From Sphingomonas sp. (GTDB lineage: Bacteria; Pseudomonadota; Alphaproteobacteria; Sphingomonadales; Sphingomonadaceae), in NCBI RefSeq assembly GCF_029239295.1, contig NZ_JAQZBC010000005.1, forward strand, positions 124,001 to 188,000: DNA of 64,000 nt, read 5' to 3'. Positions 31,759-41,950 of the stretch are shown in pieces. The position numbers and the translations under genes are program-made. Positions within the stretch are counted from its first letter, which is position 1. The number at the start of each line of letters is the position of its first letter. A model generated the notes under the pieces. The model did not search any database and was not told the DNA's origin. It saw nothing but the letters and a program-made list of their open reading frames with translations.

Positions 31759-32883
31759 ATGTCCCTACGCCCCTGGCGTGATATTCACCGCCGCGTCAGC
31801 CGCCAGATCATGGTCGGCGACGTGCCCGTCGGCGGCGATGCGCCCGTCACCGTGCAGACGATGACCAACACGCCGACGGATGATGCACGCGCGACGATCG
31901 ATCAGATCCGCCGCTGCGAGGAAGCGGGCGTGGACATCATCCGCGTCAGCTGCCCGGACGTCGAATCCACCGCCGCGCTGAAGCAGATCGTCCGCGCCGC
32001 GCGCGTGCCGATCGTCGCCGACATCCATTTCCACTATAAGCGCGCGCTTGAGGCGGCGGATGCGGGCGCGGCGTGCCTGCGGATCAATCCGGGCAACATC
32101 GGCTCGGCCGATCGCGTCAACGAAGTCGTCAACGCCGCGAAGGCGAATGGCTGCGCAATCCGCATCGGCGTCAACGCCGGCAGCCTGGAAAAGGACTTGC
32201 TCGAAAAATACGGCGAACCCTGCCCCGAGGCGCTGGTCGAAAGCGCGCTTGATCACATCAAGCTGCTGCAGGACCGCGACTTCCACGAATTCAAGGTGGC
32301 GGTGAAGGCATCGGACGTGTTCCTCGCCGTCGCTGCCTATCAGCAGCTGGCGGAAGCGGTGGATTGCCCGCTGCACCTGGGCATCACCGAGGCGGGCGGC
32401 TTCGTCGGCGGCACAGTGAAGAGCGCGATCGGGATCGGATCGCTGCTCTGGTACGGCATCGGCGACACGATCCGCGTTTCGCTGTCGGCCGAGCCCGAGG
32501 AAGAAGTCCGCGTCGGGTTCGAAATCCTGAAATCGCTCGGCATCCGCAATCGCGGCGTGCGCGTCGTCAGCTGCCCCAGCTGCGCGCGACAGGGCTTTGA
32601 CGTGATCCGCACCGTCCAGACCCTCGAGGAACGGCTCCAGCACATCCGCACCCCCATGTCGCTCTCCGTCCTCGGCTGCGTCGTCAACGGCCCGGGCGAG
32701 GCACGCGAAACCGACATCGGCCTCACCGGCGGCGGCAATGGCAAGCACATGGTCTATCTCTCGGGCGTCACCGATCACGTCGTGCAGGACGAAGGAATGA
32801 TCGACCATATCGTCCGCCTGGTCGAGGCGAAGGCCGCGGAGATCGAGGCAGCGGGCGAGGCAGCAAAGGTCGCTGCGGAATAG
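31759..32883 (+). CDS. ispG: 4-hydroxy-3-methylbut-2-en-1-yl diphosphate synthase IspG (GcpE)
   Basis: A 374-residue enzyme of the MEP isoprenoid pathway that reductively opens MEcPP to HMBPP using a [4Fe-4S] cluster. Substrate-barrel motifs: [36 protein letters not shown] and LRINPGNIG. Cluster cysteines are in [13 protein letters not shown] and [11 protein letters not shown] in the C-terminal third. The ATG at 31759 gives the usual N-terminus ([20 protein letters not shown]). Confidence 0.97.
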   Translation: MSLRPWRDIHRRVSRQIMVGDVPVGGDAPVTVQTMTNTPTDDARATIDQIRRCEEAGVDIIRVSCPDVESTAALKQIVRAARVPIVADIHFHYKRALEAADAGAACLRINPGNIGSADRVNEVVNAAKANGCAIRIGVNAGSLEKDLLEKYGEPCPEALVESALDHIKLLQDRDFHEFKVAVKASDVFLAVAAYQQLAEAVDCPLHLGITEAGGFVGGTVKSAIGIGSLLWYGIGDTIRVSLSAEPEEEVRVGFEILKSLGIRNRGVRVVSCPSCARQGFDVIRTVQTLEERLQHIRTPMSLSVLGCVVNGPGEARETDIGLTGGGNGKHMVYLSGVTDHVVQDEGMIDHIVRLVEAKAAEIEAAGEAAKVAAE

Positions 32884-33029
32884 AATGGCGGCGGCGTGCG
32901 GCGACCAGCCGGGCGCCGTCCTCAATGTGTGTCATCCGGCCACCTCTACTTTTCAGCCCAGTGAAAACAGATCCGTGCGGTTGAAACCGCCGGTCGCATC
33001 CGATACTCGCTCGCCCTGATAAGGAGAGC

Positions 33030-33134
33030 ATGATGAAGGGCGGCTATTCCCGCGCCATCGTTCGGGCAGATACCGCCGTGAATGCGGCGCGTGCCGCCAT
33101 GCTCCCCTGCCCCCAGCAGGAGATGAAGCCATGA
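33030..33134 (+). CDS. Possible 34-residue leader peptide before the thiolase gene
   Basis: A short frame starting ATGATG right after AAGGAGAGC, the best ribosome binding site in this area, and ending at a TGA that overlaps the thiolase ATG (ATGA, 4 bp). The peptide begins MMKGGYSRAIVRADTAVNAA and ends PQQEMKP; it has no recognisable domain. The thiolase start itself has only a weak site, so translation may depend on this small frame. It could be a real peptide, a coupling device, or chance. Confidence 0.4.
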   Translation: MMKGGYSRAIVRADTAVNAARAAMLPCPQQEMKP

Positions 33135-34354
33135 CCCAAAGCACCGGCCTGCGCCGCGCCGCCATCGTCGCCCCGATCCGCACCGCCGTCGGCAAGTTCG
33201 GCGGCAGCCTCTCCTCGCTCACCGCCGGCCAGCTTGGCGCGACGATCCTGAAGGCGCTGATGGAGCGCACCAAGATCGATCCGAGCCGCGTCGACGACGT
33301 TGTCTTCGCGCAAGGCTATGGCAATGGCGAGGCGCCGGCGATCGGTCACTGGGCGTGGCTCGCCGCGGGCCTCCCGATCGAGGTGCCGGGCTATCAGCTC
33401 GACCGTCGCTGCGGCTCGGGGCTTCAGGCGGTGATCGACGCCGCGATGATGGTGCAGACCGGCGTTAGCGACGTGGTCGTCGCCGGCGGCTGCGAAAGCA
33501 TGTCCAACGTCGAACATTACACCACCGACATCCGCAAGGGCGTGCGCGCCGGTAACCTCACCATCCACGATCGCCTCACCCGCGGCCGCCTGATGAGCCA
33601 GCCAGTCGAGCGCTTCGGCGTCATCAGCGGCATGATCGAGACGGCCGAGAATCTCGCCAAGGATTACGGCATCAGCCGCGAGGAGGCCGACGCCTATGCC
33701 GTCCGCTCGCATCAGCGCGCCACCGCCGCCTGGGAAAAGGGCCTGTTCGCCGACGAGCTCGTCCCCGTCTCGGTACCGCAGAAGAAGGGTGAGTCCGTAG
33801 TCTTCGACCGCGACGAAGGCTTCCGCCCCGATGCGACGCTCGACTCGCTCGGCAAGCTGCGCCCGCTCGAAGGCGGCGTCGTCACCGCCGGCAACGCCAG
33901 CCAGCAGAATGACGCCGCGGCCGCCTGCCTCGTCGTTGCCGAGGACAAATTGGAAGAGCTCGGGCTCGAGCCGATCGCCTGGTTCCACAGCTGGGCCGCC
34001 GCCGGCTGCGACCCCTCGCGCATGGGCATCGGCCCGGTGCCTGCGGTCGAGCGCCTGTTCGCCCGCAACGGCCTCTCATGGTCCGACATCGACCTCGTCG
34101 AGCTGAACGAGGCGTTCGCGCCGCAGGTGCTCGCCGTCCTCAAGGGTTGGGGCTGGAGCCGGGACGACAGCCGCAACGAGATCCTCAACGTCAACGGCTC
34201 GGGCATCTCCTTGGGCCACCCGATCGGCGCCACCGGTGGCCGCATCCTCGCCAACCTGACCCGCGAGCTCGTCCGCCGCGACGGCCGCTATGGCCTTGAG
34301 ACGATGTGCATCGGCGGCGGCCAGGGCATCGCCGCGATCTTCGAGCGCGCATGA
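33131..34354 (+). CDS. Acetyl-CoA C-acetyltransferase (thiolase)
   Basis: A 407-residue thiolase. The nucleophile Cys94 is in [11 protein letters not shown], the His motif is [14 protein letters not shown], and the second catalytic Cys393 is in MCIGGGQG. Length and motifs fit biosynthetic or degradative acetyl-CoA acetyltransferases. It overlaps the next gene (acyl-CoA dehydrogenase) by 4 bp, so both act on short acyl-CoAs in one pathway, either fatty or branched-chain acid breakdown or an ethylmalonyl-type route. Confidence 0.94.
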   Translation: MTQSTGLRRAAIVAPIRTAVGKFGGSLSSLTAGQLGATILKALMERTKIDPSRVDDVVFAQGYGNGEAPAIGHWAWLAAGLPIEVPGYQLDRRCGSGLQAVIDAAMMVQTGVSDVVVAGGCESMSNVEHYTTDIRKGVRAGNLTIHDRLTRGRLMSQPVERFGVISGMIETAENLAKDYGISREEADAYAVRSHQRATAAWEKGLFADELVPVSVPQKKGESVVFDRDEGFRPDATLDSLGKLRPLEGGVVTAGNASQQNDAAAACLVVAEDKLEELGLEPIAWFHSWAAAGCDPSRMGIGPVPAVERLFARNGLSWSDIDLVELNEAFAPQVLAVLKGWGWSRDDSRNEILNVNGSGISLGHPIGATGGRILANLTRELVRRDGRYGLETMCIGGGQGIAAIFERA

Positions 34355-35949
34355 TGCTGGGGCAGGCACTGGCGGCGGCGCAACGCTATCGCGACGACGC
34401 CCGTGCCGCCCTCGCGGCCCGGCTCGACGCCGCGCCGATCGACACCGAACAGCGCGCCGCGCACGGCTTCGCCTGGGTCGCCACCACCGTCGCCGCGCTC
34501 GAGGCGGTGGCCGATTGGGCGGATCGCAACACGGGTGAGGCGAACACCCTCGTCGCCCGTCTCGCCTTTCAGGAAAGCATCGCCCAGCTCGTCGGTGGCT
34601 TGCCGATGGGCCAGAACGAGCTGTTCCGCCCCGCCGACCTCGGCCTCGCCGCCGCCGCGCGCACCCTCGCCGACGCCTGCGCCGACCTGCTCGACCATGA
34701 CGCCGCCGCCGACCGCCGCGCGCTGGTCGATCGGCTCGCCGCCGGCGAATGGCCCAGCGAAACGCTCCATGATGCCGAGCTGGACGCGATCCGCGACCAG
34801 TTCCGCCGCTTCACCGATGCAGAGATCCTGCCCCACGCCCACGGCTGGCACCTCGCCAACGATCTGATCCCCGACGCCACCGTAGCGCGCATGGCGCAGC
34901 TCGGCACCTTCGGCGTCTGCATCCCCGAGAGTTACGGCGGCCTCGGCCTCTCGAAACTCGTCATGTGCATCGTCACCGAGGAGCTGTCGCGCGGCTGGAT
35001 CGGCGCCGGCTCGCTCGGCACCCGCTCCGAAATCGCCGGCGAGCTGATCGCCGGCTCCGGCACCGAAGCGCAAAAGGCCGAATGGCTGCCGCGCATCGCC
35101 AGCGGTGAAGTGCTCCCCACCGCCGTCTTCACCGAACCCAATGTCGGCAGCGACCTAGGCTCGCTCCAGACCCGCGCCCGCCGCGCCGCCCCTGATGGGG
35201 ATGGCGACATGTGGCGGATCGACGGCGCCAAGACGTGGATCACCCACGCCAGCCGCTCCGACCTCATGACCCTGCTCGCCCGCACGCTGCCGGATGCGAA
35301 GGGCTATGCCGGCCTCTCGATGCTGCTCGTCCCCAAGCCGCGCGGCACCGAAAGCGATCCCTTCCCCGCCCCCGGCATGTCGGGCAGCGAGATCGAGGTG
35401 CTCGGCTATCGCGGGATGCGCGAATATGCGCTCTCGTTCGACGGCATGGCCGCCCCCGCCGATGCCCTGCTCGGCGGCGAGGAGGGTCAGGGCTTCAAGC
35501 AATTGATGCGCACCTTCGAGGGCGCGCGGATCCAAACCGCCGCGCGCGCCGTCGGCGTTGCCCGCCGCGCGCTCGAGCTTGGCCTCAGCTACGCGCTCGA
35601 CCGCCAGCAGTTCGGCCGCGCGATCATCCACTTCCCGCGCGTCGCCGATAAGCTCGCGATGAGCCTCGTCGATCTCATCGCCGCGCGCGAGCTCACCTAT
35701 GCCGCCGCCCGCGCCAAGGATTCGGGCAAGCGCTGCGATATCGAGGCCGGCATGGCGAAGCTGCTCGCCGCCCGCGCGGCGTGGAGCAATGCCGATGCCT
35801 CGCTCCAGATCCACGGCGGCAACGGCTATGCGCTGGAATTTGAGATCAGCCGCATCCTGTGCGACGCGCGCATCCTTAACATCTTCGAGGGCGCGGCGGA
35901 GATCCAGGCGCAGGTGATTGCACGCGGCCTCATCTCGCAGCGGAACTGA
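34351..35949 (+). CDS. Acyl-CoA dehydrogenase with N-terminal extension (methylsuccinyl-CoA dehydrogenase-like)
   Basis: A 532-residue flavoprotein. The first 140 residues are a helical extension; the rest is a standard acyl-CoA dehydrogenase with [20 protein letters not shown], the FAD/substrate loop [52 protein letters not shown] and the C-terminal [18 protein letters not shown], whose Glu sits at the catalytic-base position. The extension and length resemble (2S)-methylsuccinyl-CoA dehydrogenase of the ethylmalonyl-CoA pathway; substrate identity is inference. The start overlaps the thiolase stop. Confidence 0.88.
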   Translation: MMLGQALAAAQRYRDDARAALAARLDAAPIDTEQRAAHGFAWVATTVAALEAVADWADRNTGEANTLVARLAFQESIAQLVGGLPMGQNELFRPADLGLAAAARTLADACADLLDHDAAADRRALVDRLAAGEWPSETLHDAELDAIRDQFRRFTDAEILPHAHGWHLANDLIPDATVARMAQLGTFGVCIPESYGGLGLSKLVMCIVTEELSRGWIGAGSLGTRSEIAGELIAGSGTEAQKAEWLPRIASGEVLPTAVFTEPNVGSDLGSLQTRARRAAPDGDGDMWRIDGAKTWITHASRSDLMTLLARTLPDAKGYAGLSMLLVPKPRGTESDPFPAPGMSGSEIEVLGYRGMREYALSFDGMAAPADALLGGEEGQGFKQLMRTFEGARIQTAARAVGVARRALELGLSYALDRQQFGRAIIHFPRVADKLAMSLVDLIAARELTYAAARAKDSGKRCDIEAGMAKLLAARAAWSNADASLQIHGGNGYALEFEISRILCDARILNIFEGAAEIQAQVIARGLISQRN

Positions 35950-35995
35950 CGCCCCCTTGCGCAACCGCCGCTGATCGCGCCAAGACGGCGCGACT

Positions 35996-38900
35996 GTGCA
36001 GATCAAGCGGCTGCGCCTTTCCGGCTTCAAAAGCTTTGTCGACCCGGCCGATCTCAGGATCGAGCCGGGGCTGACCGGCGTCGTCGGCCCCAACGGCTGC
36101 GGCAAGTCCAACCTGCTCGAAGCGCTACGCTGGACGATGGGCGAGAACAGCGCGAAATCGATGCGCGGCGCGGGCATGGAAGACGTGATCTTCGCCGGCA
36201 CCGCGACCCGGCCGCCGCGTGACTTCGCCGAAGTGTCGCTGCTCGCCGAGGTGAACGGCGCGGAAACCGAGGTCGTCCGCCGCATCGAACGCGGCGCCGG
36301 CAGCGCCTATCGCATCGATGGCAAGGACGTGCGCGCCAAGGACGTGTCGCTGCTCTTCGCCGATGCCGCCACCGGCGCGCATTCGCCCGCGCTCGTCAGC
36401 CAGGGCCGGATCAGCGCGGTGATCGCCGCGACGCCGACCGACCGGCGCGCCATGCTGGAGGAAGCCGCCGGCATCGCTGGCCTTCACGTCCGTCGCCGCG
36501 ACGCCGAGCAGAAACTGCGCGCGACCGAAGCCAATCTTGAGCGCCTCGACGAAGTCATCGCCGATCAGGAAGCGCGCGCCGCCGCGCTTCGCCGCCAGGC
36601 GCGTCAGGCGGAAAAATACCGTCTCCTGTCCATCCAGATCCGCGTCGCCGAGGCGCGGATGATCTTCGCCCGCTGGCGTGAAGCAGCCACCGCGGCCGAT
36701 CTGGCCAAGGCTGAGGCGGCGGCGGCCGAGGCGCGCGTGAAAGAGGCCAACCTTCTCCAGCAACAGGCCGCCGGCGCGCAGGTGCAGGCCACCGAAACGC
36801 TCGCCGCCGCGCGCACCGCCGCGCTCGACGCGCGCGACCGCAGCGGCGAGATCGCCCACCAACTCGCCGCCCTCCATGCCGAGCAACAGGCCACCAACCG
36901 CCGCCTAACCGAACTGGCCCAGGCCGCCGCTCGCATTGCCGATGATCGCACGCGCGAGGGCGCTCTCGCCAATGACGCCGCCGAGGCGCTCGCCCGGCTC
37001 GATGCCGAGCGCAAGGCGCTGGAAGCCGCCATCGCCAGTGCCGCGGCCGACCTGCCCGCCCGCGAGGCCGCGCTCGCCGATGTCGAACGGCTCGCCCGCG
37101 ACGCCGAGGTCGCGCTCGCCCAAGCGCTCGCCCGCCAGGCCGCCGAAGCTGCCGACACCCGCGTCGCCCATGCTGCCGCCGCCGCCGCGCGCACGCGGCT
37201 CGATCGCGCCCAGCGGGAGGTGGCGCAGGTCGCGCAGCAACTCGCCGCGCTCGGGGACGCCGCGCCGCTCGAGCATGATCGCCACACTGCCGGCGCCACG
37301 CTAGCCACCGCCCTGCAACAAGCAGAAGGCGCCCGCGCCGCCCAGGCCGAAGCCGAATCGGCCGAACGCACCGCCATCACCGCACGAGACGCAGCGCAGG
37401 CCACCCGTGCCGCCGCCCGCGCCGATCTCGCCGCGCTCGAAAGCGAAGGCGCAGCGCTCCGCCGTGCCACCGAACGCAAGGGCCGCGACCGCCTGCTCGA
37501 TCACGTTCGCGCCGCCCCCGGCTACGAACGCGCGCTCGCCGCCGCACTAGGGGACGACCTCGAAGTCGGGCTCGATCATCAAGCGAACGCTTATTGGTCG
37601 GATGACGTCGCCACCGCTGATGGAGGTGCGAGCGCCCCGCCCGGCCGCCTCATCCACCACGTCACCGCTCCGCCGCTGCTTGGGCCCCGACTCGCGCACA
37701 TCATCGTCCTCGACACCGACGATCAGCGCACCCTCGCGCCCGGCGAACGCCTCGTCACCCGCGCCGGGCAGCTCCGCCGCTGGGACGGCTATGTGGCAAG
37801 ACAAAGCGGCGCTGCGGCCGCCGAGCGACTCGAACGCCTCAACCGCCTTGCCGCAATCGACGAAGCGCTCCCCGCCGCCCGCGACCGCGTGGCAGTGGCC
37901 GAAGCCGATCTTGCCCGCGAGGAAGCGACGATCGCCTCTGCCCGCGCCGCGGCGCGCACCGCGCGCGAACAGCTCGCCCGCGCCGACGCGCGCGCGCGGG
38001 ACGCCCGCGCGCGGCAGGACCGCGCCGCCGCGCAGATCGAGCGGCTGGCCGGCCTTCGTGCCGACCTCGACGCCCGCGCTGCGCGGACCGCAGCCGAACG
38101 CGACGAAGCCGCGCGCGACCACGAAACCGCCGCCGCGGCTCTCACGGCGCTGCCCGATACCACCGCCACCGTCGCCACGGTCACCACGCTCCAGCGCGAG
38201 GCCGAGCACCGCCGCGCCGCTGTCGCCGAGGCGCGCGCCGCCCGCGTCGCGACCGAACGCGCCGGGGAGGACGCCCGCACCCGCCTCGCCGCCGCACAGG
38301 CCGATGTAAAAAGCTGGCGCGCCCGCGCCGGCGACGCGGCCCGGCGGATTGCCGACATGGGCAAGCGCGAGGCGGAGATCGCCGCCGAAACCGGCGCCAT
38401 CGCTGCGCGCCCCGACGAACTCGCCGCCGCCATCGCCGATGCCGACGCCGAGCATGACGCTGCCCGCAAGACCGCTGACGAAGCCGCCGCAGCCGAACGC
38501 GCTGCCGAGGCCGCGTTAAGGCAGAGCGAGGAGACCGCCCGCCGCGCCGGCGAGGCTCTGGCCGAGGCGCGCGAGGCGCGTGCCGGTGCCGCTGCCCGCG
38601 CCGAAAGCCAGGAGCTTCGCCGCGTCGAGTTCGGCCGCGTCTCGGGTGAGCGGTTCGAATGCCCCGCCCCCGTCCTTCCCGAGAAGGTCGATTTTGCCGT
38701 CTCCGACGTCCGCACTCCGCAGGAGGAAGCCGCCGCGCACGACAAGCTGACCCGCAATCGGGAGCGGATCGGCCCGGTCAATCTCGTCGCCGAACAGGAA
38801 TTGGCGGAGCTTGAGGCTGGGGCCAGCGGCAATGCCGCCGAACGCGAGGAACTTGGCCAGGCGGTGAACCGCCTGCGCGGCTCGATCGGCACGCTGAACC

Positions 38901-39394
38901 GTGAGGGGCGCCAGCGCCTGCTCGCCGCGTTCGAGGCAGTGAACGGCCATTTCCGCCGTCTCTTCACCACGCTCTTCAATGGCGGGCAGGCGCATCTCGA
39001 ACTGGTCGATTCGGACGATCCGCTCGAGGCGGGGCTGGAGATCATGGCCCAACCGCCCGGCAAGCGGCTCCAGTCGCTAACGCTACTGTCCGGCGGCGAA
39101 CAGGCGCTCACCGCCGTCGCGCTCATCTTCGGCCTGTTCCTCACCAACCCCGCGCCAATCTGCGTCCTGGACGAAGTCGACGCCCCGCTCGACGACGCCA
39201 ATATCGAACGCTTCTGCGACCTGCTCGACCGAATGAGCCGAGAGACGGATACGCGATACCTCATCGTCACCCACAATGCCGTCACGATGAGCCGCATGCA
39301 CCGCCTGTTCGGCGTCACCATGATCGAGCGCGGCGTCAGCCGATTGGTCTCGGTCGACCTTCAGGCTGCGGAGACGTTGCTGGCGGCGGAGTAA
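35996..39394 (+). CDS. smc: Chromosome segregation protein SMC
   Basis: A 1132-residue ATPase with the full SMC architecture. Walker A GPNGCGKSN is at about residues 31-39, long Ala/Glu/Arg-rich coiled-coil arms flank a hinge near 500-600, and the C-terminal head has the signature LTLLSGGEQALTAVALIF and Walker B ICVLDEVDAPLDDANIERF. SMC organises and segregates the chromosome with ScpA and ScpB, which are not in this window. The start is GTG at 35996. The 3' end overlaps the convergent glycosyltransferase gene by 59 bp. Confidence 0.97.
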   Translation: MQIKRLRLSGFKSFVDPADLRIEPGLTGVVGPNGCGKSNLLEALRWTMGENSAKSMRGAGMEDVIFAGTATRPPRDFAEVSLLAEVNGAETEVVRRIERGAGSAYRIDGKDVRAKDVSLLFADAATGAHSPALVSQGRISAVIAATPTDRRAMLEEAAGIAGLHVRRRDAEQKLRATEANLERLDEVIADQEARAAALRRQARQAEKYRLLSIQIRVAEARMIFARWREAATAADLAKAEAAAAEARVKEANLLQQQAAGAQVQATETLAAARTAALDARDRSGEIAHQLAALHAEQQATNRRLTELAQAAARIADDRTREGALANDAAEALARLDAERKALEAAIASAAADLPAREAALADVERLARDAEVALAQALARQAAEAADTRVAHAAAAAARTRLDRAQREVAQVAQQLAALGDAAPLEHDRHTAGATLATALQQAEGARAAQAEAESAERTAITARDAAQATRAAARADLAALESEGAALRRATERKGRDRLLDHVRAAPGYERALAAALGDDLEVGLDHQANAYWSDDVATADGGASAPPGRLIHHVTAPPLLGPRLAHIIVLDTDDQRTLAPGERLVTRAGQLRRWDGYVARQSGAAAAERLERLNRLAAIDEALPAARDRVAVAEADLAREEATIASARAAARTAREQLARADARARDARARQDRAAAQIERLAGLRADLDARAARTAAERDEAARDHETAAAALTALPDTTATVATVTTLQREAEHRRAAVAEARAARVATERAGEDARTRLAAAQADVKSWRARAGDAARRIADMGKREAEIAAETGAIAARPDELAAAIADADAEHDAARKTADEAAAAERAAEAALRQSEETARRAGEALAEAREARAGAAARAESQELRRVEFGRVSGERFECPAPVLPEKVDFAVSDVRTPQEEAAAHDKLTRNRERIGPVNLVAEQELAELEAGASGNAAEREELGQAVNRLRGSIGTLNREGRQRLLAAFEAVNGHFRRLFTTLFNGGQAHLELVDSDDPLEAGLEIMAQPPGKRLQSLTLLSGGEQALTAVALIFGLFLTNPAPICVLDEVDAPLDDANIERFCDLLDRMSRETDTRYLIVTHNAVTMSRMHRLFGVTMIERGVSRLVSVDLQAAETLLAAE

Positions 39395-40595
39395 GTGCCC
39401 GCGCCGTCAGCCACTCTGGCGCCGGGCTGCGCACCGCATCCACGATGATCCACAGCATCGCTGCTGCCCGGAACGCCGCCGCGATCGCGATGTGCGCCTG
39501 CGTCACCCCCATGCCGCCGCCACCGGGCGACGCGAAGAACCAGAACTCCGCCCAATAGGCCGCCAGATCGCCGGCCACGAACCATGCGACGGGCCATAGC
39601 CGCCGCGATGTCAGCAACAGGAAGGGATACAGCCACAGGTCGAACTGCGGCGAATAGACCTTGTTGGTCAGCAGGAACCAGGCCAGCACCGGGGTGAACA
39701 GCACCCAGGCTTGTCCGCCGTGCCGCCGCCATCCGAGCAGCACGATCGCCGCCGCGCCGCCGGTAAAGGCGACGAACGACCACAGGTTGCGGGCGGCGAT
39801 GTCGCTCGCCCACCAGCCTTGCGCCGCCATGATCTCCCAGACCGCGGCGGCCGTCCCGCCGCGTTCGCGGCTGAACGTGTAGAATTCGCTCCAATGGTCA
39901 AACGACCGCACCGCGACAGGTACGTTGAGCATCGCCCAAAAGCTGATGGCCACCACGGTCATGATACAGGCCGATCTTATCCGCTCCCGCCAGCTTTCGC
40001 CCCCGCGCAGCAACGTTTGGAGGCCGAGCAACGGCAGCAGCAAAATGGGAAACAGCTTCGCCGCGGTGCCGATCGCCGCCAGCGCAGCAGCGCTCAGCGC
40101 CTCGCCCCGGCGCGCGGCCAGCACCGCCGCCACCGCCAGCGCCACCGCCAGCATGTCCCAATTATGTCCCAGATACAGCACCATCGGCGGCGCGCCCGCC
40201 CACCACCAACGCCGGCTGGCCGGCACGCCTGCCCGCTCCATCATGCGCAGCACGGCAAACGCCAGCACCGTGTTGACCAAAGCGACCACGAACAGGAAAT
40301 CCGCCGCATCCGCCCCCGCGCCGCCGATCGCGCGGGCGATCAATCCTTCCACCCAGATCAGCGCGCCAGTCAGCACCGGATATTCAATCCGCGCCTCTAC
40401 ATAGGGGATCTGCCCCGCAGCCACGCCGCGCAGCCCCCAAAAGGGCACCGCATCCGAATAACAGCCGGTGATATATTGCTCGTCGCCGATCCACGATGCG
40501 CCACAATGCGCCTTGAACCACCAGCCGGCGACGCAGGTCGCGAGCAGCAGCAGATACGGGCCAAAGATCTCAAGACGACGTGAGTGCATGGTCAT
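39336..40595 (-). CDS. GT87-like polyprenol-dependent glycosyltransferase (DUF2029 type)
   Basis: A 419-residue integral membrane protein with about ten helices. The first periplasmic loop has YVEARIEYPVLTGALIWVEG, and later segments include PPMVLYLGHNWDMLAVALAV and IGTAAKLFPILLLPLLGLQT with the FLLTNKVYSPQFDLWLYPF motif seen in GT87/DUF2029 proteins. Such enzymes add sugars from polyprenyl-phosphate donors outside the membrane. The start is one of two nearby ATGs (40595, 40589). The final 59 bp are antisense to the end of smc. Confidence 0.82.
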   Translation of the reverse strand: MTMHSRRLEIFGPYLLLLATCVAGWWFKAHCGASWIGDEQYITGCYSDAVPFWGLRGVAAGQIPYVEARIEYPVLTGALIWVEGLIARAIGGAGADAADFLFVVALVNTVLAFAVLRMMERAGVPASRRWWWAGAPPMVLYLGHNWDMLAVALAVAAVLAARRGEALSAAALAAIGTAAKLFPILLLPLLGLQTLLRGGESWRERIRSACIMTVVAISFWAMLNVPVAVRSFDHWSEFYTFSRERGGTAAAVWEIMAAQGWWASDIAARNLWSFVAFTGGAAAIVLLGWRRHGGQAWVLFTPVLAWFLLTNKVYSPQFDLWLYPFLLLTSRRLWPVAWFVAGDLAAYWAEFWFFASPGGGGMGVTQAHIAIAAAFRAAAMLWIIVDAVRSPAPEWLTARALTPPPATSPQPEGRPRPIG

Positions 40596-40666
40596 GCGGT
40601 AGCCCTGGATTGTGACAGCGTCGATCACCGGTCGACAAGCGGCAAAGCGGAACTTATACAGAACAG

Positions 40667-41914
40667 ATGGCGCAGCTCGATGTCCGACAGAAGCTGGAAA
40701 TCCTTGCGGATGCAGCGAAATATGATGCTTCCTGCGCCTCATCGGGAACCACGAAACGCAATTCGCGCGATGGCAAGGGTTTGGGATCAACCGAGGGGAT
40801 GGGCATTTGCCACGCCTATGCGCCCGATGGCCGTTGCATCAGCCTTCTGAAGATCCTCCTGACGAACAGCTGCATCTTCGACTGCCATTATTGCATCAAC
40901 CGCAAGAGCTCGAACGTGCGGCGCGCGCGCTTTACGGCGCAGGAGGTCGTGAACCTCACCCTCTCCTTCTACCGACGCAACTATATCGAGGGACTGTTCC
41001 TTTCCTCGGGCATCATCGCCTCCTCCAATTACACAATGGAGCAACTGGTCGAGGTCGCGCGGTCACTACGCGAGGATCACCATTTCCGCGGCTATATTCA
41101 CCTCAAAACGATCCCGGATGCCGATCCCGAGCTGATCCATCAGGCCGGCCTCTATGCCGACCGCATGTCGATCAATGTCGAGCTGCCAACGGTGAGCGGC
41201 TTGAAGCGGCTGGCGCCAGAAAAGGACAACGGCCGGATCGAAGGCGCCATGAACGGGCTAAAATCATCGATTCTCGACACGCGCGACGCCAAGCAGCGGT
41301 ATAAGTCCGCCCCCACTTTCGCGCCGGCCGGTCAGTCGACCCAGATGATCGTTGGCGCGGATGCCGCCACTGATGGCGACATCGTCACCAAGGCTGCAAC
41401 GCTCTACGATCGCTTTGATCTGCGCCGCGTTTATTATTCCGCCTTCAGCCCTATTCCGGACGCTTCGGCCGTGCTCCCACTGCAGCGCCCGCCGTTGATG
41501 CGTGAGCATCGGCTTTATCAGTCAGACTGGCTGATGCGCTTCTATGGTTTTAAGCCGATGGAAGTGGTCGCCGCAGCCGATGACAAGACCGGCATGCTCC
41601 CGCTCGACATCGATCCAAAGCTCGCCTGGGCGCTCAAGTTTCGCGATGTCTTCCCGATTGACGTGAACCGCGCGCCTCGCGAAATGCTGCTGCGCGTTCC
41701 CGGCCTGGGGACGAAGGCAGTCGCTAACATCCTCACCAGCCGCAGATGGCGACGGCTGCGGCTGGATGACGTGGCTCGGCTGACGGTGTCGATCGCGAAA
41801 ATTCGTCCCTTCATCATCGCCGAGGATTGGCGCCCCGTCGCGCTGACCGACAAGGCGGAGTTGAAGCCGCTTGTCGCCCCCAAGAAGCAACAGCTGGAAC
41901 TGTTCGCCGCCTGA
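40667..41914 (+). CDS. Putative DNA modification/repair radical SAM protein
   Basis: A 415-residue radical SAM enzyme. Cluster cysteines C69, C73 and C76 are in CIFDCHYC. The C-terminal third has a helix-hairpin-helix (LLRVPGLGTKAVANILTSRR), which implies DNA binding. The long conserved middle (SSGIIASSNYTMEQLVEVAR; GYIHLKTIPDADPELI) fits the radical SAM family that is usually encoded next to a DUF4130/uracil-DNA-glycosylase partner. No such partner is adjacent here: the neighbours are a membrane glycosyltransferase and a flavoprotein. Confidence 0.9.
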   Translation: MAQLDVRQKLEILADAAKYDASCASSGTTKRNSRDGKGLGSTEGMGICHAYAPDGRCISLLKILLTNSCIFDCHYCINRKSSNVRRARFTAQEVVNLTLSFYRRNYIEGLFLSSGIIASSNYTMEQLVEVARSLREDHHFRGYIHLKTIPDADPELIHQAGLYADRMSINVELPTVSGLKRLAPEKDNGRIEGAMNGLKSSILDTRDAKQRYKSAPTFAPAGQSTQMIVGADAATDGDIVTKAATLYDRFDLRRVYYSAFSPIPDASAVLPLQRPPLMREHRLYQSDWLMRFYGFKPMEVVAAADDKTGMLPLDIDPKLAWALKFRDVFPIDVNRAPREMLLRVPGLGTKAVANILTSRRWRRLRLDDVARLTVSIAKIRPFIIAEDWRPVALTDKAELKPLVAPKKQQLELFAA

Positions 41915-41950
41915 TCCGCCCTGCCGCTACACCGCGGAAAGGAGCAGCGA

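Noticed and set aside
32977..32990. Palindrome GCGGTT-GA-AACCGC upstream of the leader/thiolase genes, considered as an operator
   Set aside because: Short, single copy and without a matching regulator gene nearby; chance is likely.
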